Of a stretch of 24,787 nt of DNA, positions 6,928 through 14,371 are shown one piece after another. Every line of letters starts with the position of its first letter. Position 1 is the stretch's first letter. This DNA comes from VFZS01 sp964353255. Its GTDB lineage: Bacteria; Acidobacteriota; Terriglobia; Bryobacterales; Bryobacteraceae. The stretch covers positions 1 through 24,787 of the forward strand of contig CAYGVJ010000082.1 of assembly GCA_964353255.1 (NCBI GenBank), in the 5' to 3' direction. Made by a program: the position numbers and the translations under genes. Below the pieces are notes generated by a model, which was given only the letters and a program-made list of their open reading frames with translations, was not told the DNA's origin and ran no database searches.

Positions 6928-9900
6928 ATGTTCCGCAGCCGTTTGTGTGTGTCCTTCCTGGTTCTGATGCTGGCGGCCGGCCTGTGCTGGTCGCAGGAAG
7001 CCCGCGGCACCCTCCTGGGCCGCGTCACCGACTCGACCGGCGCGGTGGTCCCTGCCGTTTCGGTCAAGATCACCAACGTGGCCACCGGCGTCACGGCCAC
7101 GCTGGAAACGAACGATCAGGGCAACTACCTGGCGCCGTATCTGATCCCGGGTTCGTACCGGATCGCGGCGGAGAAGACCGGGTTCAAGAGCTTCCTGCGG
7201 GAAGGCATCGAACTGCGCGTGAACGGCCGGCTGGAGGTCAACATCGCCTTGGAGTTGGGCGCGGTGACCGAGACCGTCACGGTCACCGCCGAGACGCCCA
7301 TGCTGGACACCGCCAGCGCCTCGATGGGCTCGGTGGTGGATTCCCGCCGGGTGGCGGAACTTCCGTTTCCTCACGGCAACCCGTACCACTTGATTCAGCT
7401 TGCCTCGGGTATAGCCTTTGCCCAGAGCCTGACGCTCGACCGGCCCTTCGAGCCCACCCACATCGTGGGCTATACCATGGACGGGGCGCGCTCCAATCGC
7501 GCCGAAGTGACCCTGGACGGCACTCCCAACACCGCCTCCGGCAACACCGGCACCCGGAATGAAGTGATTTCCTCCTACGTCCCGCCGGCGGACGTGGTGA
7601 GCGAATTCAAGGTGCAGACGGCGACTTTTGATGTCACGGTGGGACAGACCGAGGGCGGGGTGGTGAACGTCAGCCTGAAGTCCGGAACCAATACCCTGCA
7701 TGGCACCGCCTACTACACCAACCTCTCCCCGGAGATGAACGCCAACCTGTTCTTCTCGAACCGCGCCAGCCTGCCGCGCAGCGAGTTCACGTATAACCGC
7801 TGGGGGACGATGGCCGGCGGGCCGGTGTACCTCCCGAAGCTTTACAACGGGCGCAACCGGACGTTCTTCATGTACGGGTACGAAGGCATTCACGAAGAGC
7901 GGCCGCGCGGCTCCACCATGACCGTGCCCACCCCGAAACAGCGGGAGGGGGACTTCTCCGACCTGCTGACACTGGGCAGCCGCTATCAGATCTATGATCC
8001 GAGCACGCGGCGGACCGCGGCGGGCGGGCGCTTCCAGAGCGACCCCCTGGCGGGCAATATCGTTCCGGTCGCGCGCATCAGCCCCATCGCCCGCAACATC
8101 CTCAAGTACTACGCGCTGCCCAATGTGCCCGGAACCGCCGACGGCGGCAACAACCTGGCGCTGCCCAACGAGCCCGAGCCGATCACCTACTACACCCACG
8201 TCTTCCGCCTGGACCACAACCTGAGCGAGCGGCACCGGATTTTCAGCCGGGTCAATGTCTACAAGCGCGACAGCCATTACAACGACTGGTTCGACAGCGC
8301 CGCCACGGGCGAGTGGTTCCAGTTCCTCTCCCGAGCCGCGGGCTTCGACGACGTCTACAGCTTCAGTCCGACCTTCGTGATGAACCTGCGCTACGGCTAC
8401 AACCGCTTCATCCGCTTCTACGATAACAACCCGGCCAGCCGCGGCTTTGACCTCACCATCCTGGGACTGCCGGCCTCTTACAACAACGCCATCGACCCTG
8501 CCATCCGGCGCTTCCCTTACGTCACCATCACCGATTACGCCAGCACCTACAACGGCATGCTCTGGCGTCCTACAGAGACCCACAGCTTCACGGCCGCCTT
8601 CGACAAGGTGCAGGGATCACACAGCCTGAAGTTCGGGATGGAGTACCGCGCCTATCGCGAGAACCAGTACAACTACGACAACGTCTCGACCGGGCAGTTT
8701 GATTTCGGCACCACGTATACGCGCGGGCCGATGGACAACTCGCCCGCCTCGCCCCGCGGCCAGGGGCTGGCCTCGATGCTGCTGGGCCTGCCCACGGGGG
8801 GCCTGGTGGAGCGCCGCGCCAGTTATGCCGAACAGTCCACCGTCTGGTCGGTCTACTTCCAGGACGACTGGAAGCTGACCCCGAAGCTGAGCGCCACCCT
8901 GGGCTTGCGATATGAAGTCGAGGGACCGGTTACGGAACGGTTCAACCGCAGCATCCGCGGCCTGGACTTCGGCGCCGTGCTGCCTATCGAGGCGCAGGTG
9001 AAAGCCAACTACGCCAAGAGTCCGACGCCGGAGATCCCTCCCGACCAGTTCCGGGTACGCGGAGGGCTGACGTTCGCCGCCGTGGGTGGCCTCCCGCGCA
9101 CGCTCTGGGGGCGCGACGCCAACAACTTCATGCCGCGGGTGGGATTCGCTTACACGCTGAGCGATAAGACCGTGGTGCGCGGCGGTTACGGCATTTACTT
9201 CGGGTTCCTGGGCACGCGGCGCACGGACGTGATCCAGACCGGCTTCAGCCAGCAGACGAGTCTGATTCCGTCCCTGGACGGCGGCCTGACCTTCGTGGCC
9301 ACGCTGGCCAATCCCTTCCCCAACGGTATCCAGGAACCCCTGGGCGCGTCGTTGGGGGCGATGACCTACGTGGGCCAGGGGATCACCTTCTTCGACACCA
9401 AGCCCCGCGCCCCCTACATGCAGCGCTGGCAACTCAGCGTTCAGCGCCAGTTGCCCCATCGCATCGTGGCGGATGTCGGCTACGTCGGGAACCGCGGCAC
9501 CAAGATCGAGACCAGCCGCAATTTGAACGCTTTTCCGGTGCAATACCTGAGCCGGACGGGCGTGCGCGACCAGCCGGTGATCGACTATTTCAGCGCCAAC
9601 CTATCCAACCCCTACTACCCGCTGTTGCCGGGCACCGGAAGGGCGGGTACGCTGATCGGGCGCAGCACCCTGCTGACCGCCTATCCGCACTTCGGCGGCC
9701 TGAGCACCACCACGAACGAAGGCTACTCCTGGTATCACTCCTTCCAGGTCAAGGTGGACAAGCGTTTCTCGGCGGGCTATACCGTCCAGGCGGCCTACAC
9801 CTGGTCGAAGTTCATGGAGGCCACCGGCTTCCTCGACGACGGCGGCCCGGTTCCGGCCAAGTGCATCTCCGATCAGGACTACCCGCAGCGGCTGTCGCTG

Positions 9901-10413
9901 AGCTGGATCTGGGAACTGCCCTTCGGCCGCGGCCGCAAGCTCCTCGCGCAGACCAATCCCGTGGCCTCCGCCATCGTGAGCGGCTGGCAGGTGCAGGGCA
10001 TCTACGCCGGCCAGAGCGGCCAGGCGCTGGGCTTCGGCAGTGTCATTTTCCGCGGTAGCCTTAAAGACATCCCGCTGCCGGTCAGCCAGCGCACCCCGGA
10101 GCGGTGGTTCAACATCGACGCGGGCTTCGAGCGCGACAGCGCCAAGCAGCTTAGCACCGCGGCCCGGACCATGTCGTTGCGCTTCAGCGGGATCCGCGGC
10201 GACGGCATCAACAACTTCGACGTCTCGCTCCTCAAGGACACCCGCGTGCGCGAGGGGATGAAAGTGCAGTTCCGGGCCGAGTTCCTGAACGCCCTCAATC
10301 ACGTGCTGTTCTCGAACCCCAACACCGGCGTTACCAGCACCGCCTTCGGCACCATCACCAGCGAGAAGGGCTACCCGCGCCGCATCCAGCTCGGGGTCAA
10401 GTTCATCTACTGA
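6928..10413 (+). CDS. TonB-dependent receptor, Oar-like, with N-terminal carboxypeptidase-regulatory domain
   Basis: 1161 aa outer-membrane protein. The start is the ATG at 6928, with AGAGGA 8 nt before it, followed by a signal peptide (MFRSRLCVSFLVLMLAAGL, cleavage near SQE). Residues about 24-110 are a CarboxypepD_reg/CNA-B-like beta-sandwich (GTLLGRVTDSTGAVVP, then GNYLAPYLIPGSY). A plug domain follows, then a long beta-barrel with many aromatic-rich strands, ending GVKFIY with an aromatic last residue as expected for outer-membrane assembly. Acidobacteria carry many such proteins, thought to import glycans or other large ligands with TonB energy. The open frame continues upstream into the pentamer gene, but that part is only a shadow. 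It lies between a full and a broken copy of the third pentamer gene. Confidence 0.93.
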   Translation: MFRSRLCVSFLVLMLAAGLCWSQEARGTLLGRVTDSTGAVVPAVSVKITNVATGVTATLETNDQGNYLAPYLIPGSYRIAAEKTGFKSFLREGIELRVNGRLEVNIALELGAVTETVTVTAETPMLDTASASMGSVVDSRRVAELPFPHGNPYHLIQLASGIAFAQSLTLDRPFEPTHIVGYTMDGARSNRAEVTLDGTPNTASGNTGTRNEVISSYVPPADVVSEFKVQTATFDVTVGQTEGGVVNVSLKSGTNTLHGTAYYTNLSPEMNANLFFSNRASLPRSEFTYNRWGTMAGGPVYLPKLYNGRNRTFFMYGYEGIHEERPRGSTMTVPTPKQREGDFSDLLTLGSRYQIYDPSTRRTAAGGRFQSDPLAGNIVPVARISPIARNILKYYALPNVPGTADGGNNLALPNEPEPITYYTHVFRLDHNLSERHRIFSRVNVYKRDSHYNDWFDSAATGEWFQFLSRAAGFDDVYSFSPTFVMNLRYGYNRFIRFYDNNPASRGFDLTILGLPASYNNAIDPAIRRFPYVTITDYASTYNGMLWRPTETHSFTAAFDKVQGSHSLKFGMEYRAYRENQYNYDNVSTGQFDFGTTYTRGPMDNSPASPRGQGLASMLLGLPTGGLVERRASYAEQSTVWSVYFQDDWKLTPKLSATLGLRYEVEGPVTERFNRSIRGLDFGAVLPIEAQVKANYAKSPTPEIPPDQFRVRGGLTFAAVGGLPRTLWGRDANNFMPRVGFAYTLSDKTVVRGGYGIYFGFLGTRRTDVIQTGFSQQTSLIPSLDGGLTFVATLANPFPNGIQEPLGASLGAMTYVGQGITFFDTKPRAPYMQRWQLSVQRQLPHRIVADVGYVGNRGTKIETSRNLNAFPVQYLSRTGVRDQPVIDYFSANLSNPYYPLLPGTGRAGTLIGRSTLLTAYPHFGGLSTTTNEGYSWYHSFQVKVDKRFSAGYTVQAAYTWSKFMEATGFLDDGGPVPAKCISDQDYPQRLSLSWIWELPFGRGRKLLAQTNPVASAIVSGWQVQGIYAGQSGQALGFGSVIFRGSLKDIPLPVSQRTPERWFNIDAGFERDSAKQLSTAARTMSLRFSGIRGDGINNFDVSLLKDTRVREGMKVQFRAEFLNALNHVLFSNPNTGVTSTAFGTITSEKGYPRRIQLGVKFIY

Positions 10414-10521
10414 CCGGGGACAGACGGAAGCGTCCCTAGCGCTGCGCGTAGGGCCAGGACGTGCTCGGGCGGGCAGTCGTAGGCCACTACGCCGCAGCCC
10501 AGCAGGAAGCCGGGGAATTCG

Positions 10522-10706
10522 CGGCAGCGGCCGGCGATGCCGTCGTGGCGGTGGACGCCGTCGAGGCCGGCATCGGCGAGCAGGTGCTGCTGACCATGGA
10601 AGGCTTCAGCGCCTTCTCCAGCGTCGGCCGCCCCATGGCCCCCATCGAGACCGCCGTCATCGGCATCATCGACCACATCGAGTTGCTGCCGGAGATGAGC
10701 AACTGA
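10522..10706 (+). pseudogene. Remnant of EutN/CcmL-type pentamer gene (copy of the gene at 6605)
   Basis: From about 10522 the DNA matches the third pentamer gene almost base for base (GDAVVAVDAVEAGIGEQVLL, then FSSVGRPMAPIETAV and GIIDHIELLPEM), ending in a stop at 10706. The first half of the pentamer fold is replaced by unrelated sequence (AAAQQEAGEFAAAA). A GTG at 10461 would give an 81-residue open frame, but the lost N-terminal strands make a functional pentamer unlikely. Confidence 0.8.
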
Positions 10707-10766
10707 ATCGCCTCATCAATCGGGGGCGGCTCTGGGCTTGCTAGGATGGAAGCGGGGGATACTTCC

Positions 10767-10973
10767 ATGGCCGGGAGCACGTACACCGATGTGCTGGGGG
10801 CGGCTCGCCGACTCGCGGCGGACGAGCAGCGCCGGCTGGCAGCCGAGTTGCTCAGAGGCCCCGATGGCCGCCGGGCGTCGGATGCCCTCGCGGCAGTCGA
10901 GGAGACGCACGGCAGCATGAAGCTGCCCGATTCCGAGACCGTCCGCTGGCTCGCCGAGGACGAGCAGCTGTGA
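10767..10973 (+). CDS. Small antitoxin-like protein, orphan
   Basis: 68 aa, starting MAGSTYTDVLGAARRLAADE with GGGGGAT as ribosome binding site. The N-terminus resembles the helical leader of VapB/RelB-like antitoxins, and the end, HGSMKLPDSETVRWLAEDEQL, resembles the toxin-wrapping tail seen in the same group (a G-S-x-K-x-x-x-x-E-T pattern ending in an acidic AEDE). In such pairs a toxin gene normally overlaps the stop. Here an ATG overlapping the TGA (10973) is closed two codons later by TGA at 10979, where homology to the pentamer gene begins, so the toxin gene seems to have been lost at that junction. The family assignment is tentative. Confidence 0.55.
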   Translation: MAGSTYTDVLGAARRLAADEQRRLAAELLRGPDGRRASDALAAVEETHGSMKLPDSETVRWLAEDEQL

Positions 10974-10978
10974 TGTCC

Positions 10979-11044
10979 TGAACCCGCGCCCGCGGGGCCA
11001 GCTTCGCTTTCCTGCCCGACGACGAGTTGCATGTCACGCGGGGG
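10979..11044 (+). pseudogene. Remnant of second pentamer gene with internal deletion
   Basis: Bases from 10979 match 6337 onward of the second pentamer gene (TRARGASFAFLPD), then jump over about 39 bp to its last codons (DELHVTRG). The junction lies in a short shared GACGA/GATGA. The tryptophan codon at the left end has become a stop. Confidence 0.8.
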
Positions 11045-11051
11045 TACGTTT

Positions 11052-11190
11052 GTGGCGCAGACCCCTGGTCTGCCGTGCCGGCACTCATGCCGGCACCTGG
11101 GGCCGAGACGCCCGGCACGTCCGGAACGGACCCGTACCGGGGGCTCCGCAAGCGGAAGTCTCGGCCCGGCAGCCTGAGAGGCCGCGCCAC
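11052..11190 (+). repeat. Multi-armed hairpin repeat (copy 2)
   Basis: GTGGCGC (11052-11058) and GCGCCAC (11184-11190) close a stem around several arms: 11057-11063/11067-11073 (GCAGACC), 11075-11083/11088-11096 (GTGCCGGCA) and a long one, GGGCCGAGAC (11100-11109) with 11158-11167, which itself holds small hairpins such as GTCCG-GAA-CGGAC and TCCGC-AA-GCGGA. It occupies the same place between pentamer gene pieces as the copy at 6469. Confidence 0.8.
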
Positions 11191-11201
11191 GAGGCTCCAA
11201 G

Positions 11202-11267
11202 ATGCTGATCGCGCGCGTCGTCTGCATCATCGACCACCTCGAGTTGCTGCCGGACATGCAGCCCTGA
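11202..11267 (+). pseudogene. Miniature remnant of third pentamer gene
   Basis: 22 codons including stop. MLIARVV from the start of the third pentamer gene is joined in frame to IIDHLELLPDM from its end, through a shared GTC. All of the middle is lost, so it cannot fold as a shell protein. Confidence 0.8.
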
Positions 11268-11317
11268 GGCGCCGCGTTCATTTGCGATACGCTTACTCAG
11301 CGGAGGCACTTTCATCC

Positions 11318-12553
11318 ATGCCCTCGAACTGGACTCGTCGCGATCTCTTCCGGCTGGCCGTCGCCCTGCCCGCCGGTTCCTTCCTGGCCCGCTACCAGGC
11401 CCTGGCCGCGCCCTACCAGGGCAAAGTCAAAATCACCGCCATCAAGGCCATGGCCTTGCAGAACATCGCCGGCAACTGCCTGATCCGCATCGACACGGAC
11501 GCGGGCCTGACCGGCTACGGAGAGGCCGGCGCCACCGGTCCCATGGCGCGCGCCCGCATCGATACCATGCGGCAGTTGCTCATCGGCCGCGATCCGCTCG
11601 CCATCGAGGTCCACTTCCACAACCTGACCACGTTGATGCACACCTACGTGGCCCACATTCCCACCATCAGCGGCATCGACATCGCCCTCTGGGACCTGGC
11701 CGGGAAGATCACCGGGCTGCCCGTCTCGGTCCTGCTGGGCGGGCCCTTCCGCGACGCCATCCCTATGTACTCGCACGGCCTGGGGCTGAACATGCTGGAT
11801 CCCGCCTCCTGCCGCGATTGGGCGCAGCGCATCAAGCAACAGCCGGAAGGCTTCACCGCCTTCAAGAACGGCATCGATCAGGTGGCCGGCGTGCCCTCGG
11901 CCCGTTACGCCAACACCCTGGACAGCGCACAATTGCGCCGCATCGCCCGGGCCTACGCCAACGCGCGCGAGGCGGTGGGCGATGAGATCGACATCGCCGT
12001 GCACTGCCACAACGAATTCGATACCCCCAGCGCCATCGGCATCGCCAAGGCCGTCGAGCCTATGAACCCGCTGTTCCTGGAAGACGCCCTGAACCCGCCC
12101 TACTCGGAGGCCTGGATGGCCCTGAAGCGCTCCACGCGCATCCCCATTCTCACCGGCGAGAAACTGGAGCTGGTGCGCGGATTCCGCCCCTTCCTGGACA
12201 ACCAGGCCCTCGACATCATCCACCCCGATCTGGCCTTTGCCGGCGGGATCACCGGAACCCGGAAGATCGCCGACTACGCCGCGCTGACCCGCACGCCGGT
12301 GGCCCTGCACAACGTAGGCTCGCTGGTGCTCTGTTACGCCAACGCTCATTTCGGCGCCTCGATCCACAACTTCTATCGCTCGGAAAGCGCTCTGGGCCGG
12401 CCCAACCGTTATGTCGAGAGCATGGCGGCGAGCAACCCTCCCGAGGTGCGCCAGGGGCTGCTCAGGCTGCCGGCGGGACCCGGGCTGGGTCTGGATCTGA
12501 ACTGGGACTTCCTCCGGAAGAACCTGGCTCCCGGCGAGGAGTTCTGGGGGTAG
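11318..12553 (+). CDS. Mandelate racemase/muconate lactonizing enzyme family protein, sugar-acid dehydratase-like
   Basis: 411 aa with a Tat-like leader (WTRRDLFRLAVALPAG), so probably exported folded or tethered. It is an enolase-superfamily enzyme: a capping domain (about 36-150, with GLTGYGEAG), then a TIM barrel with Lys183 (AFKNGID), a metal-site strand AVHCHNEFD (His229, His231, Glu233), FLEDAL (Glu255), LTGEKL (Glu281) and a catalytic-type His331 in ALHNVGS. The pattern of a His-containing third strand and a late histidine is closest to galactonate dehydratase-like members, which remove water from sugar acids. The substrate is not decided by sequence. GGAGG at 11302 is 11 nt before the ATG. 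It follows the broken pentamer remnants and precedes the toxin-antitoxin remnants. Confidence 0.87.
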   Translation: MPSNWTRRDLFRLAVALPAGSFLARYQALAAPYQGKVKITAIKAMALQNIAGNCLIRIDTDAGLTGYGEAGATGPMARARIDTMRQLLIGRDPLAIEVHFHNLTTLMHTYVAHIPTISGIDIALWDLAGKITGLPVSVLLGGPFRDAIPMYSHGLGLNMLDPASCRDWAQRIKQQPEGFTAFKNGIDQVAGVPSARYANTLDSAQLRRIARAYANAREAVGDEIDIAVHCHNEFDTPSAIGIAKAVEPMNPLFLEDALNPPYSEAWMALKRSTRIPILTGEKLELVRGFRPFLDNQALDIIHPDLAFAGGITGTRKIADYAALTRTPVALHNVGSLVLCYANAHFGASIHNFYRSESALGRPNRYVESMAASNPPEVRQGLLRLPAGPGLGLDLNWDFLRKNLAPGEEFWG

Positions 12554-12557
12554 CGAA

Positions 12558-12583
12558 GCCCTACCCGCCCTTCTTGGGCAGCC
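12558..12583 (-). repeat. Copied tip of the sulfatase 3' end (shortest copy)
   Basis: 26 bp identical to 12972-12997 and nearly identical to the sulfatase 3' end at 18208 onward. On the minus strand it encodes only LPKKGG and the stop. GCCC-TTCTT-GGGC inside it could form a small hairpin and may now serve as the 3' end of the dehydratase gene. Confidence 0.75.
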
Positions 12584-12593
12584 CACAGTACTG

Positions 12594-12599
12594 TAGAAT
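12594..12599 (+). promoter_or_regulatory. Candidate -10 box TAGAAT, leaderless DUF4258 start (copy 1)
   Basis: TAGAAT lies exactly 6 nt before the GTG at 12606. The surrounding CAGTACTGTAGAATACC is repeated with the same spacing at 13061-13075, which supports a duplicated promoter. Confidence 0.5.
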
Positions 12600-12605
12600 A
12601 CCGGT

Positions 12606-12733
12606 GTGGATCCGACGGCCATCATGTCCTGTTTGCGGTCGATGTGGCCGGGGACAACGTTCGGATCGTCACCGTATACGTTCCTGACCCGGGCAAATGG
12701 GACCATGACTTGAGAATCAGGAGACAGCCGTGA
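12606..12733 (+). pseudogene. DUF4258 toxin-like gene, deleted and frameshifted (copy 1)
   Basis: The first codons (VDPTA) are joined at GGCCAT to the last third of a DUF4258 protein (HHVLFAVDVAGDNVRIVTVY, ending DLRIRRQP). The two parts are in different frames. The final TGA overlaps the GTG start of the zinc-finger gene. DUF4258 proteins are often found next to YgiT-type zinc fingers and are thought to be toxin-like. Confidence 0.8.
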
Positions 12734-12951
12734 CTTGCCGGATTTGCGGCGGGAACATGCAGCAGCGAGTGAGTGACTTGCCTTTCAAGTTGGGGGACCG
12801 CTCCATCGTGATCGTGCGAGACCTGCCGGTCATGCAGTGTTCCACGTGTGAGGAGTACGTGCTGGCTCACGGGGTGATGCAGCAAGTCGAGCGGATCCTG
12901 TCGGCCACCGACGAGCGCGCCGAGATCGAGGTCGTGCGTTACGCCGCGTGA
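12661..12951 (+). repeat. Segmental duplication, copy 1 (partner at 17905-18195)
   Basis: 291 bp matching 17905-18195 with about 8 differences counted by eye, 5 of them in the last 25 bases. It covers the end of the DUF4258 gene and the whole zinc-finger gene, at a constant offset of 5,244 bp. Confidence 0.9.
12730..12951 (+). CDS. YgiT-type zinc finger protein (MqsA N-terminal-like), copy 1
   Basis: 73 aa from a GTG. Two CxxC pairs (MTCRICGGNM and VMQCSTCEEY) bind zinc as in the N-terminal domain of the MqsA antitoxin; no C-terminal DNA-binding helix-turn-helix is present. Such stand-alone proteins commonly sit directly after DUF4258 genes and are presumed antitoxins. The GTGA overlap with the broken DUF4258 frame indicates former translational coupling. 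Because the upstream frame is broken, expression of this intact copy is uncertain. It differs from copy 2 at only two residues (A/S near the end and V/I). Confidence 0.9.
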   Translation: MTCRICGGNMQQRVSDLPFKLGDRSIVIVRDLPVMQCSTCEEYVLAHGVMQQVERILSATDERAEIEVVRYAA

Positions 12952-12971
12952 GCGGCGGCCGTGGCTTCTGC

Positions 12972-13027
12972 GCCCTACCCGCCCTTCTTGGGCAGCCTGT
13001 CGAAGGGCACCACGCCGCAGCGCGCGG
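12972..13027 (-). pseudogene. Fragment of sulfatase 3' end
   Basis: 56 bp that match the 3' end of the sulfatase at 18210 with about three changes, encoding RCGVVPFDRLPKKGG against RCGVAPFDKLPKKGG in the intact gene. It lies just downstream of zinc-finger copy 1, exactly as the intact sulfatase lies downstream of copy 2. Confidence 0.85.
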
Positions 13028-13065
13028 ACAGAGAGGCCGACCAGGGGTACCCGTCGCCAGTACTG

Positions 13066-13071
13066 TAGAAT
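13066..13071 (+). promoter_or_regulatory. Candidate -10 box TAGAAT, leaderless DUF4258 start (copy 2)
   Basis: TAGAAT lies 6 nt before the GTG at 13078, matching the copy at 12594 in sequence and spacing. Confidence 0.5.
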
Positions 13072-13077
13072 ACCCGT

Positions 13078-13201
13078 GTGGATCCGGCGGCCATTCCGGC
13101 TGATCCATTGGGCTTCATCAAGGAGTGCGTGGAAGCCAAGCGGGTGTTCTGGACGTACCACGTGAACATGAGGATGTGGCAGCGGAGGATCCCGAGCGAC
13201 G
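13078..13201 (+). pseudogene. DUF4258 toxin-like gene, 5' half, interrupted by the mobile element
   Basis: The GTG-started frame reads VDPAAIPADPLGFIKECVEA, then KRVFWTYHVNMRMWQRRIPSD, typical of the start of DUF4258 proteins, and is cut at 13201 by the element, reaching a stop inside its left end (13204-13206). The frame continues in the same phase at 17872 (see the 3' half). This half supplies the N-terminal part that is missing from copy 1. Confidence 0.88.
13194..13201 (+). repeat. Target site duplication, left copy (GAGCGACG)
   Basis: Identical to 17872-17879 and immediately adjacent to the left inverted repeat. Eight-base duplications are made by several DDE transposase families. Confidence 0.88.
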
Positions 13202-13221
13202 GGTAGTGGGTCAGGTTCCGG
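13202..13221 (+). repeat. Left terminal inverted repeat of the element
   Basis: 20 bp beginning GGTAGT; pairs with 17852-17871, with mismatches at its positions 7 and 14. Similarity stops directly inside it. Confidence 0.87.
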
Positions 13222-13369
13222 TTTGCCGACGATCCGCCCGGAACGCTCGCACTGAAATTCCTGCCAGACGCAACTTCGGTTCCTTTCGCGTCGCCGTAGC
13301 ACCGATTTCACTGGCATGCGGAGCACCGCGTTATGCTGTTTGTGTCAGTGATCGCAGGAGCGGCGCCAC

Positions 13370-14221
13370 GTGCGAGAAGAGGAACTTGAACCGAAGTTGA
13401 CCGTGCTCGAAGATGAGGCCCGGCTTGGAATCGGCGGAAATCGCCCCGCTCTCGAGCGACTCGTCAGAGCGCTCCAGGGGGACATTTATGGCCTTGCTTT
13501 GCGCATGTTGTGCAATCGGGAAGACGCGGAGGACGCGACCCAGGAGATCCTGGTCCGAATCGTTACTCGCCTCTCGCAGTTCGACTTCCGCAGCAAGCTG
13601 AAGACATGGGCCTACCGCGTCGCGGTGAACTACATCTTGGATGTCAGGAAGAGCGCGGTGGAGCGCCTGCACCTGAGCTTCGAGCGGTTTGCCGAAAACC
13701 TCACGGGCGGACTGGGCCTCGAAGTGCCTTCAGAAACAGAGCACTCGCTCCTGATCGAAGAAGTCAAGGTGGGCTGCACTCTGGGTATGCTGCAGTGCCT
13801 GGACCGGCCGCACCGCCTCGCCTACGTGCTCGGCGAAATCCTGGAGCTGCCGGGACCGGAGGCCGCCGAAGCTCTCGACATCTCGCCGGGCCTGTTCAGA
13901 AAGCGCCTTCAGCATGCGCGTGAGGCCATCCTGAGGTTCACCCGAAGCTACTGCGGCCTGGCATCGGACACAGCCCCGTGCTCGTGCAACCGTCAGATGC
14001 CGGCTGCTTTGCGGGCCGGTAAAGTACGTCTGGATTCCTGCGATTTCGCCGCAATGCCGTCTTCCTTCCAGGAGACACGCGCCCTGGTCCGCCGGGTCGA
14101 CGAAGCGCGCTGGGCGCTCGAAGTGCACCGCACCAGCCATCCGCGCGCCTCGTCGATCGACTTCGCGCGCCGACTGGTGGAAGCGCTCGATGCCCAGCGG
14201 GACCTGAATCCCAGTTCCTGA
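13370..14221 (+). CDS. ECF-type RNA polymerase sigma factor with Cys-containing C-terminal extension
   Basis: 283 aa from a GTG with AGGAG 9 nt before it. Region 2 lies at about 38-96 (LRMLCNREDAEDATQEIL, then FRSKLKTWAYRVAVNYILD), and region 4 at about 150-190 (RLAYVLGEILELPGPEAAEA, then SPGLFRKRLQHAREAI). These direct RNA polymerase to promoter -10 and -35 elements. After region 4, some 90 extra residues begin with SYCGLASDTAPCSCNRQ, a three-cysteine cluster that could bind metal or sense redox state, replacing a separate anti-sigma factor. No anti-sigma gene is next to it. It is the first gene in the element and could drive the cargo genes. The sigma assignment is secure; the regulatory role is inferred. 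Confidence 0.88.
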   Translation: MREEELEPKLTVLEDEARLGIGGNRPALERLVRALQGDIYGLALRMLCNREDAEDATQEILVRIVTRLSQFDFRSKLKTWAYRVAVNYILDVRKSAVERLHLSFERFAENLTGGLGLEVPSETEHSLLIEEVKVGCTLGMLQCLDRPHRLAYVLGEILELPGPEAAEALDISPGLFRKRLQHAREAILRFTRSYCGLASDTAPCSCNRQMPAALRAGKVRLDSCDFAAMPSSFQETRALVRRVDEARWALEVHRTSHPRASSIDFARRLVEALDAQRDLNPSS

Positions 14222-14371
14222 TTGCCGTCCTCCCGCCCGCTTTCTTCCGGAAACGTCGATTCGGCATTCACAGATCTACCCTGGCCGTCGTCCAAAGGCA
14301 AGAAGACGGATCGGGATCCGCTACCGGGCCCGGCCACAGGGGAAGCGAGTATCCATACAAGGCGAAAAGTC

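Noticed and set aside
6901..8583. Open reading frame of 560 codons on the minus strand
   Set aside because: It is antisense to the TonB receptor and has no recognisable motif; a frame shadow.
10411..10521. Minus-strand sequence REFPGFLLGCGVVAYDCPPE
   Set aside because: It looks protein-like and could be a remnant of another gene, but I cannot match it to any family and it is very short. It explains why the 5' half of the pentamer copy is missing, but not more.
12558..12590. Repeated GCCCTACCC...GGGCAGCC as an insertion sequence end
   Set aside because: It encodes the C-terminus of the sulfatase on the minus strand and extends as sulfatase sequence at 12972 and 18208, so it is copied gene end, not an IS terminus.
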